64,000 nucleotides of DNA from Patiria pectinifera (lineage: Eukaryota; Echinodermata; Asteroidea; Valvatida; Asterinidae). The first letter of the stretch is position 1; the number at the start of each line of letters is the position of its first letter. Shown in pieces: positions 10,501 to 18,500 of this stretch. The notes under the pieces were generated by a model. The model saw only the letters and a list, made by a program, of their open reading frames with translations. It was not told the origin of the DNA and made no database searches. The stretch lies in contig CM057142.1 of assembly GCA_029964075.1 (NCBI GenBank), positions 3,735,770-3,799,769 on the forward strand, written 5' to 3'. A program made the translations under genes and the position numbers.

Positions 10501-12032
10501 TTGTTAAAACATAATTGTCTGATCATAACTAATTTTAAATTAGGTCTAAATTTCACACTTTATAAATTTTAAGTTTTTCAAGGGAAGTATGAACAATGAT
10601 GCTTTTTAATGAATTTGAAATGTAACGTTAGGCCTAGTCGGAGTAACTTGGACCAAACTTATCGCCTTTTTAACATTCGGACATGGGCTACTATCGCCAG
10701 ACCATGTCCGAATGTTAAAAAGGCGATAAGTTTGGTCCAAGTTACTCGGACTAACGTTAGGCCTATTTTATTTATAAAGAGTGAGATGATGCAAAAAAAA
10801 AATCCCCCAAAACTGTTTCCTTAATATCCTACCTAGCCCCATTGCCAAGTTGGTAGAGCACTGGCACGGTGTTCCGGAGGTCGCAGGTTCAAACCCTGTT
10901 AATTCTTTGTTCGGAAAGAATGTTGCAACCTGACGCTGCTTTTTTTTTCATATATCGATATTATAACAATGAAGGTCAGTAAGTGCAAAATGAATCTGGG
11001 ATACTCCTAGAACTATGAGGCTCCACGCAGTGGAGCCTCATAGGTTCAGAAGCCCGCAAAATTGTTGTCAACACAAAACACTAATTAAGTACAAAACGTC
11101 CATCCAATATAAGCTTTTTCCCACAAAACCGCTGCACAGTTTGCCCCTAAACTCCGTATAATACCTCATGACATACTCACGTTATGTGCACCCAACAAAC
11201 ATCGGTGGATTTTGTTTGTTTTTAGGCCAAAATGATGAAAAATATGCCCTTTCCGCAATGAGCCGACCTAACACTTGAAACGAGCACGCGCGCAGAATGC
11301 ATGATCGCAGTCATTTTCGGGTTTGATCGCTCGGAGCGCGCCGCGGGGGGTACGTACTTGCACTTGTACGCATGCGCATACTATCAATCCGCTCCTACAC
11401 CATACCCCCCGCGGCGCACTCCGAGCGATCGAACCGAAAATGACTGCGATCATTCTGCGCGCGTGCTCGTTTCAAGTGTTAGGTTGGCTCAGTGCGGAAA
11501 GGGCATATTTTTCATCATTTTTGCCGAAAACAGACAGAATCCACCGATGTTTGTTTGGTGCACATAACGTGAGTATGTCATGAGGTATTGTACGGAGTTT
11601 AGGGGCAAACTGTGCAGCGGTTCTGTGGGAAAAAGCTTATTTGGAATAGACGTTTTTGTACTTTATTAGTGTTTTGTGTTGACAGCAATTTTGCGGGCTT
11701 CTGACTCTATGAGGCTCCGCTCACGCGGAGCCTCATAGTTCTAGGAGTAAATCTGGGACTGAGAAAAATTCCAATTTTGTTAGGAAATACTTAGAAAATT
11801 TTCTTGACTCTGACTTTGTACACAACTGCTGAAGTAGCGTCAGATTGCAACATTCTTTCCCTTTGTTCAATTAATGTTATAATTAAGTTGTGCTGGGGAT
11901 CCTAAGCTAATTAAGGCAAGGCTTAATTATTTATGCAAATTGGTTTCTAAATGAATTTATCAAACCTTTTTTTTTTTACAAACCTTTTTTACAAGCTGCT
12001 AAAATTCTTGGATTCAATTCTAGATCGTCCAT
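4235..12032 (-). CDS. XRCC3: XRCC3, RAD51-paralogue DNA repair protein (complete, 6 exons)
   Basis: The product is the XRCC3 subunit of the RAD51C-XRCC3 complex, which promotes RAD51-dependent homologous recombination and Holliday junction handling in the nucleus. I joined six exons (12032-11984, 10394-10257, 8713-8501, 7695-7550, 6578-6366, 4528-4235). All phases agree and the total is 1,053 nt, 350 aa, against 346 aa in human XRCC3. The N-terminus MDDLELNPRI matches the family start. Walker A GESAGGKT is at about residues 105-112 and Walker B KLIVLD at about 203-208, followed by SLAALFRCEF. The C-terminus carries the family pattern ALGLAWSN and APHLP. The gene is head-to-head with RAB3GAP2. 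Intron 4 holds a large TCAGG minisatellite and intron 1 two palindromic elements. The least certain junction is the exon 1 donor (GTTTGT). Confidence 0.93.
5430..5745 (-). mobile_element. tRNA-derived SINE, divergent copy
   Basis: On the minus strand it has GCCTGGTGGTTAGGCATGC (A-box region), then GATTGATTCC (B-box-like), and a body with TTGGGCAATCCACT and GGGAGTACAAATGGGTACC. The same order occurs in the better preserved copies at 9038 and 35150. An approximately 75-bp segment interrupts it. Confidence 0.6.
5754..5906. mobile_element. hairpin MITE, about 150 bp
   Basis: Inverted ends ATGGAGTACCGAAGT and ACTTCGGTACTCCAT flank about 110 bp of GC-richer DNA. The termini also share a TGACGT core. 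Confidence 0.65.
6366..6578 (-). CDS. XRCC3: XRCC3 exon 5 (Walker B)
   Basis: Encodes residues 183-253, including the Walker B strand and ending VPVICVNQ. Acceptor TTTGACAG, donor GTAAGG. Confidence 0.94.
6941..7500. repeat. TCAGG-type minisatellite in XRCC3 intron 4
   Basis: About 560 bp of AGGTCAGGTCAGG repeats with variants. A higher-order unit that includes GATTGGTACAGGTCAGG and GGTTGGTCATGGCAGGTC recurs with a period of about 165 bp. The array lies about 50 bp from the exon 4 splice donor and gives a false open reading frame. Confidence 0.9.
7550..7695 (-). CDS. XRCC3: XRCC3 exon 4
   Basis: Encodes residues 134-182: AVYVCTEDVFPSKRL through IFIEHLSEI. The acceptor follows a long T run and the donor is GTAAGC. 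The open frame continues past the donor into the minisatellite, but phase and homology favour this junction. Confidence 0.93.
8501..8713 (-). CDS. XRCC3: XRCC3 exon 3 (Walker A)
   Basis: Encodes residues 63-133: the linker, then GCEVLDGFLRGG and the Walker A loop GESAGGKT. Acceptor CTCTGCAG, donor GTCAGT. Confidence 0.93.
9038..9346 (+). mobile_element. tRNA-derived SINE, near full length
   Basis: A-box region GTGGCCTAGTGGTTAGGG, B box GGGATTCGAATCC, body with TTGGGCAAGCCACTTC and GGAGTATAAATGGGTA, and a T-rich 3' end. The same element recurs at 35150-35465. Confidence 0.85.
10257..10394 (-). CDS. XRCC3: XRCC3 exon 2
   Basis: Encodes residues 17-62, including LSSADLGRRTKL, the N-terminal helical region. 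Acceptor CCCAG, donor GTATAC. Confidence 0.88.
10623..10765. mobile_element. perfect-type hairpin element flanked by 14-bp direct repeats
   Basis: A hairpin at 10637-10751, with about 50-bp arms beginning GTCSGAGTAACTTGGACC and a loop of about 15 nt, is bounded by identical TAACGTTAGGCCTA at 10623-10636 and 10752-10765. It lies in XRCC3 intron 1. Confidence 0.8.
10838..10945 (+). mobile_element. tRNA-derived SINE head
   Basis: A-box-like AGTTGGTAGAGCACTGG and B-box GGTTCAAACCC are spaced as in a tRNA. The downstream segment TTCGGAAAGAATGTTGCAA recurs inverted at about 11834-11885, so the foldback element at 11002 interrupts an older inverted pair. Confidence 0.65.
11002..11749. mobile_element. 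foldback element with hairpin termini and 9-bp target duplication
   Basis: 748 bp. The ends TACTCCTAGAACTA are exact inverted repeats and most of the element (arms of about 340 bp) is a near-perfect palindrome. Each end carries its own hairpin built on TATGAGGCTCC / GGAGCCTCATA. The flanks are the identical 9-mer AATCTGGGA (10993-11001 and 11750-11758). No coding capacity. A 9-bp duplication fits Foldback or Mutator-like elements. It lies in XRCC3 intron 1. Confidence 0.88.
11984..12032 (-). CDS. XRCC3: XRCC3 exon 1 (start codon)
   Basis: It encodes residues 1-16 (MDDLELNPRILAACKK) plus one base. The donor is GTTTGT, a weak site, but the phase matches exon 2 and the peptide matches the XRCC3 N-terminus. 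Confidence 0.82.
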
Positions 12033-12333
12033 TTCTGCGTCATAATTTCTCCTTTCTGTAATCATGAACAAATTTATGGCTAATTAAGTTAGCAGCTGCA
12101 GCTAACTTTTATAGAACTTAGCTTTGTTCTGACACTTAATTCACTGTTCATGTTTGCCTCTCTCCGAAACGAATGATCAATTTAGCGCCCTCTATAAATC
12201 TCCGGGACTACATTAAGTTAGATGTGTTTCAAGTCGTATTCGTCGAAGTGCTTCTCAGATTTCATATATACGTGTCGGTGTACTAGTAGATTCAGAATGC
12301 AACAAAGGCTAGCATAACTGCAGCTCATGAAGT

Positions 12334-12346
12334 CAAGATGGCCGCC
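12334..12346 (+). promoter_or_regulatory. YY1 / TISU-like site
   Basis: CAAGATGGCCGCC matches the YY1/TISU consensus SAASATGGCGGC at all but one position. TISU sites lie at the start of short 5' UTRs and combine promoter and initiator roles. Confidence 0.5.
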
Positions 12347-12379
12347 TCCATGACAGCTGGCAAAAAGACAGATCCTTAA
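12338..12379 (+). other. possible upstream ORF of RAB3GAP2 (13 codons + stop)
   Basis: The ATG in the YY1/TISU-like site opens a frame that ends in TAA at 12377-12379, upstream of the RAB3GAP2 ATG. It matters only if transcription begins before 12338. Confidence 0.35.
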
Positions 12380-12427
12380 TTGTTGCGAAAACGAAAAAAC
12401 GATAGACCGCATACTTTCTGAAACATC

Positions 12428-12527
12428 ATGTCGTGTGTGCTAAGTAATATCGGTTGCTTTGAGGATATTTCTACAGTGCGTAAATTTCTTTTCCCCAATA
12501 ATAAACCAGCGGACACAGCTGATCTAG
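12428..12527 (+). CDS. RAB3GAP2: RAB3GAP2 exon 1 (start codon)
   Basis: Residues 1-33 plus one base: [14 protein letters not shown], then VRKFLFP, which matches the family N-terminus. Donor GTGAGT. Confidence 0.9.
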
Positions 12528-15500
12528 GTGAGTATTTTGTGTGAAGAAAATGCGCGCCCAATTTCCGGACAATACGGCAGGTCATGTCGGTGTTACGCCC
12601 CAACTATTGCATCGGTCCCAACTATGGAAACAATTCCGTACTCGGACGTCACTTTTTTCAATTAATTTTCTAGCGCCAAAAGTTACATCTTTTATGGTTA
12701 TTCCTCCACTTTCGCTCCTCTACTCTCACCCTCTCCTTTCCTTAATTTCTATTTATTAATCAGTCAGTTATTTCATCGGGATTCGAACCTCTGACGCTTG
12801 CTTGATACACGAGACTCTTAACCGCTAGGCCGCGCACGATCGCTGTTGCAATAATCAATCTTTGGACGTATTTGAAGTATCCATTGAAATAAAAGAAATA
12901 TTCATGAGAAAATAAATATTCATAATGACGTATTGTAGCGGGACATTCTATACAGAATGCACTGTAGAGTAAATACCTAGCGCCCCTTAGGCTCATAATG
13001 GTATAGCCCATATGTCCTATTGCATTATGGGAATGTTTAGACCAGGCATCATCATGGCTGCCATTCTGCCATGACCTTTCTATGTTGATGTAAATAAAGA
13101 GAGTAATCATGTAAAGCCAGACGAGTCCACGAGAGTCCCCATTCCCTCCATCCGAACCTGGTAATGATTAATAAGACCGTTACACTGGCGTAGTCGGCAG
13201 GATGGGGGAAAATTGGAGAGATTTTCCTGGATTGTTTGTGCCGTGAATTCGACATGCTGAAGCAACGTGCTGTGCATCATGCACATTCCAATGGACACGC
13301 TGGCCTGGTCGTGATCATCGAGCTTACATCACAAGTTATGTAAATAGTTCTGCAACTTCATGCTGTTGATTGTTTTGCTGATTGTTGCCAGCTGTTGGAC
13401 ATTAATCATCATTGATTAATGGAGTTAACTTGATTCCGAATTTCGTCCTGAAATTCGCCGTGAAGATCATCATGTGATCGCTTCCATTTTTGGATCGCTG
13501 TCAGTTTTGCATGTACCCTTTTTGCATGTAAAATGTCTGATCGTCCCTTCGTCTTTGGACCCACCTCGTCTCTTCGGACTCTGTGTGTTATGTCTGATCA
13601 CCCCCGTGTGAACAACTCGTCCCGTCGTCGGACTCTGTTAACTATGTTTGTTTGATCACCCCCGTGTGAACAACTCATCCTTTCGGACTCGACTCGTCCC
13701 TTCGGACTTTGAAACGTCACTGTTTCTGGCAACAACCCTTCGCCCAGAGGAGGAGTACCCAGCTCCTTGAGCACGGTTGCGTTAACCTTGGCCTCACCCA
13801 GTTTGGCCCGGGGAAGAGCTGATCTCTTTGAGCACCGCTTGCGATAACCCTTTTTCCAGGGGAGGAGAACCTGTCTCTTCGTGCCTACTGCTTTTCGTCG
13901 ACTGATGATCGTCTAAAGTTCTGCATGTATTCAGCTCTTCGTGCCCTCCATTTGACTGTTGTGACTGTTTCGTTTCCATCGGTTAAGTCTCGTGACTGTG
14001 TCAACTGTGAACTCTGACTGTAACTGTTAATAATATGTTCACCCAGTTTAAGTGTATAACAATGTACATCACTCATTGATCACGTTGATTATGCAAATTC
14101 TGTTTAACCAGAAGTTGAGTTGTTAGGCATATAACTTAAGTATTGTTGAAATAGCATTTGTGTGTTTTGACCTTTATCATGAGGAAACTGTTTGATCACT
14201 TTGTATTTTCGTCACAATTTTTTTCAAATTTGATCGTGATCGTTATCATTGATCATCAAGAGGAATGATTACCTAGCTGTTAGTGTTAGTGAACGTAGAG
14301 TATCCTGTTTCATTGTGTCTATCGGATCATCTGGCAGTTAACTCGAGTGGAGGGGAGGAGTACCCAAAGTCTCCTTGAGCCAATACCTGGAGTATGGCGA
14401 CAACCCAAAGCTGCGGGGAGGAGTACCCAAAGTCTCCTTGAGCCTACGTGATTGCAGTGTCTGACTCAAGAATGGATAAACCTGTCAGTGTCTACTAACT
14501 GTGACTGAATTTTTTTAAACTGTGATCAACATTATTTGATCTGTACTACATTTGCAAATGATGATCCTATCATCTGATTGTTCAGCACATGTCTGCTTGT
14601 ACATGTAGTCGCACACATTGAGTATTGTTTGCCATTTAACCGTGTTAATATAGGCATATTGAGGATTTGCTGTTTTTCCATGTTAGACTTGTTTTAAGGG
14701 AAAAGATAATTTGTACTGAAATTGATTTTGCCTTATTGCCAGGATTGACAAAGCTGTGAATTTTGAACGCTTGTAGGGTTACACATGGATCCACTGATCT
14801 GAGAGATTTATTAGGGAGTAAACAAGATTTATTACACTCTTCTTACTGTAAACTTCGTCTAAGGAGGGGGGAGTGTAGCGGGACATTCTATACAGAATGC
14901 ACTGTAGAGTAAATACCTAGCGCCCCTTAGGCTCATAATGGTATAGCCCATATGTCCTATTGCATTATGGGAATGTTTAGACCAGGCATCATCATGGCTG
15001 CCATTCTGCCATGACCTTTCTATGTTGATGTAAATAAAGAGAGTAATCATGTAAAGCCAGACGAGTCCACGAGAGTCCCCATTCCCTCCATCCGAACCTG
15101 GTAATGATTAATAAGACCGTTACAGTATTGCACTATCATTGGCAGGCTCATGCGACGTCATGGTTGTTGATGTCACGTGTATAACGTACCGCTGTCTTTA
15201 CAGCCACTACAATCAGTTTTGACCGGCTGCTTCAAGTTAGCTCTGCACGACGTATGCATCCAAAATGTGCTCTAAAACACATTTTGAGTAAATTTTTTTC
15301 ACCTTTACACAGCTTCCTGGATTTCTCTTGGTTCAAATGACAAGGTGAGTTGACAATAAATATGTTTGGCAGCAGATAAATTGACATCCGAGTATGGAAC
15401 TTGCCCCCCAACTATAGTTGGGACTGTCCCAACTATAGTGCGGCAGTTGGGTCGGCCCAACTATAGTTAGGACTGGAGTTGCGCCGGATGCTTCATGCTT

Positions 15501-18500
15501 GATGGTTGGATTAAATGTTCCGCGGCGCTGGCACCGTGTATTCGTCGTGCATGCATGCGGCCGCAAGGCTGGCCGGTCACGTGGTACTGCCTAGTTGGAT
15601 GAGTTGTCCAGCTGCTGGGTTTTATTGTCCAGCAACATTTTGCAAAATTCAAAGATTGCCATGGCCGGCCGGCAACTATAGATGGGCCCCACCCATAGCT
15701 AATGTCAAAGGTCCCAAGTAAATTCGTACATCAATGTAAACTATAGTTGGGACCGCCAAATAAAAATATTGCGGTGGCCCAACTACAGATGCATGGTCCC
15801 CACCCATATATTATTTCATTGGTCCCAAGTAAAGTCAGATGTGTATCAGAGCTGTAGGGAACGTTTTATAGTTGTACATCAATGTAAACTATAGTTGGGA
15901 CACCGCAAAATAAAAAGCTCGGAGTGGCCCAACTATAGATGGGCCAGCCCAACAGTGGAACTTACAGTTGGGACTGGCCCAACTATAGTTGGGTCAGCCC
16001 AACTGTGGAACTACAGTTGGGACAGGCCCAACTATAGTTTGGACAGGCCCAACTATAGTTGGGACCGATGCGATAGTTGGGGCGTAACATCGTTACTGAA
16101 ATTTCAAGGTTGTTTGGGTACAACTATAGAATACAGGGCCACTCCATTCTATATCCGCGCATCCATGGCTCCATGGCTGCGTGGATGCGCAGTCGGTTTT
16201 CTATAGCGCCCGCTATTGATTAAATTTACTTCTAGCTGGACTGCGTCTGGCCGTACAGTACTATCGCAAGCTCTGAAGTACGGCCAGACGCTCAATGCTT
16301 CCCCACAGACTGAATTTTTTTTTCACTCTGATGTAGCGATTTTGCTACAGATTTTGATCGAGATTATCTTTTCATCCAGGACAAAAATTTCCAAAGTTAA
16401 GATTCTTAGTCGTAGAGCAACTCATACCTTTTCGGAAAAACGTTCTTTGGTCCCAATATTTTCATCCATCTGGCCAAAAGATGACTTTCAGTCATCATCT
16501 TCCACAAAAATGTCCTCCATGCGATTTCAAAATGGCGGCCATGTTGTAATGTATGCATTATGCGGGCGCGCATGGGCAAGATTATGAATATGCATTATTT
16601 AGTTCATGACTCTTGTTTGTATGGCCAGCCGCGCCGCGCGCCCGACAAACGTCAGAAACTATGATGCATATTCATTATCTTGCCCCCAAAAAATTCAGTC
16701 TGTGGGGAAGCATTGAGTGTCTGGCCGTACTACAGAGCTTGCGATAGTACTGTACGGCCAGACGCAGTTGGGCTAATTTACTTCATGCCCACTCCGCATC
16801 CGTGCATGCGCGCATCCAGGCATCCAATAAAGCGTCCTCTATTGATTAAAATTTACTTCATGCCCACCCCGCTTCCGCGCATCCACGCATCCAAGATGGA
16901 ATGAGTGGGTAGGTTGAGGTTGGTTTTAGACATTGTTAGATAGGGAAATAAAGCAGTGGGTCCTAGGGTAAATACAGTAGAGGATCCTGGGGTAAGTAAA
17001 GCGCCCTCTATTAATGACTTCCTGCTCATCCACCCCGCATCCACGCATCCAAGACATCCCAAGCCGTCTCACTCGTATACTGGGCTACGTATTTGTCAAT
17101 AATTCACTCTTTATACCGTCCTCTACTTTTCATACATCTACGTTCATACCGTACTATACCCGCGTACGCATAGGAGAAGTCTCATATTTCAACGTTGCTT
17201 CGTTCTCCGCCCTCTATTTTTTGTTATACATCTACGTTCATACCGTACTGTACCTGCGTACGCATAGGAGAAGTCTCATATACCAATGTTGCTTCGTTCT
17301 CAAAAGAGTGCCATTCTACTCAAGGACCTCACTCCTCACATTGCATCCAACTACAAAAAAAACCTTTTCCGGCGTGGCCCTGCATTCTATAGTTACTCCT
17401 TTTTTGGTAATTGATTAAAAGGGAAGGAAAAAATCCGTCCTGGGCCATCACTTTTTAAAATTAATTTTCAAGTGCCAAATGTTGCATCCTATTCCCTCCA
17501 CTTTTCCTCCTCTACTCTCACCCTCTCCTTTCCTTTATTCCTATTTATGGCGATCGTGTAGTGTAGGGCCCGGTTCCTATAAGGCAACAAAATCCACTTT
17601 AAAATTATTGGACCTACCAGTACCAAACTAGTTGGCGACATTCTCAATAAACAGGTATGTCATAGATAGAGGGCAGGGTTTTGATTTTATATAATAAAGG
17701 CCACACTTCCACCATGTACAAAAACGTTTTGATTTTCACATTTAGGCTTAGTTTGTAGTTTATTTTTGGTTTAAGAGGCATACTCACCCTCATTATAGGC
17801 TAATCAGAAAGTGCTGCCTTTTTCAGATGTCTATTTTACGTGAAATTTCCAGATTCGTTTGCACACGTTTGCGTATCAAAATTTCAACATGAAATTACAT
17901 GAAAATTAGACATCTGAAAAAGGCACCACTTTCTGATTAGCCTATAAAGAGGGTGAGTATGCTTCTAAAGCAAAAATAAACTACAAACTAAGCCTAAATG
18001 TGAAAATCAAAATTTGACAAAGTTTGACATTTTTGAGGTGTCATCTCACCAATGATTTGGAGTTGGCGTCTAAAATTTCACGTGTGTTCGTAAGAACCAC
18101 ATTCCACAGAGGTATTTTTTAAAAAGTTCCATCCGAATCTGAGGCGGTACCCTGACAACTTCTCAAAATTTAATAGTTAAATTGATAGTTGCATAAAACT
18201 GAGAGTTGTGTCTTGCAGATGGATGGGATGATGCCGACTGGAGCTGGAACCAAGATGATGAAGAGGTCAGTAACTCGCAAAGATGTTACACCCCAACTAT
18301 AACATCATCCCAACTACAGTTGGGACTGTCCCAACTATGGTCTGGACTGGCTTTGAATGTCCTAACTACAGGTTGGACTGTCCCAACTATAGTTGGCGCC
18401 ATTGTTGTAATTGGGGCGTGATAAGGACATCACTTCATCATTGCCTGCTTGAATACATTGTGATGCGCCTTTTGAATTTGCGCAATATAACTGTATAAAA

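Larger units (their letters stand above)
12033..12427. promoter_or_regulatory. bidirectional promoter region between XRCC3 and RAB3GAP2
   Basis: Only 395 bp separates the two divergent start codons, so both 5' UTRs and core promoters must lie here unless an upstream non-coding exon exists. It contains CTATAAAT at about 12192 and a YY1/TISU-like site at 12334-12346. It is not GC-rich. Inference from gene positions; transcription starts are not visible. Confidence 0.7.
12934..15124 (+). mobile_element. non-autonomous LTR retrotransposon (TRIM/LARD-like), very recent
   Basis: Two 251-bp LTRs (TGTAGCGGGACATT to ACCGTTACA) are identical base for base in my reading and bound about 1.69 kb with no gag or pol frame. 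A 4-bp target duplication GTAT flanks it (12930-12933, 15125-15128). A tRNA-primer-binding-like TGGCGTAGTCGGCAGGAT follows the 5' LTR and a purine tract precedes the 3' LTR. The orientation (plus) follows from these. The interior holds repeats of GGAGGAGTACCCAAAGTCTC and of CCCCCGTGTGAACAACTC. It needs an autonomous partner. Confidence 0.92.

Noticed and set aside
12760-13110. 116-aa minus-strand frame, repeated at 14859-15050
   Set aside because: It lies in the LTRs of the retrotransposon and is duplicated only because the LTRs are identical; no protein family matches.
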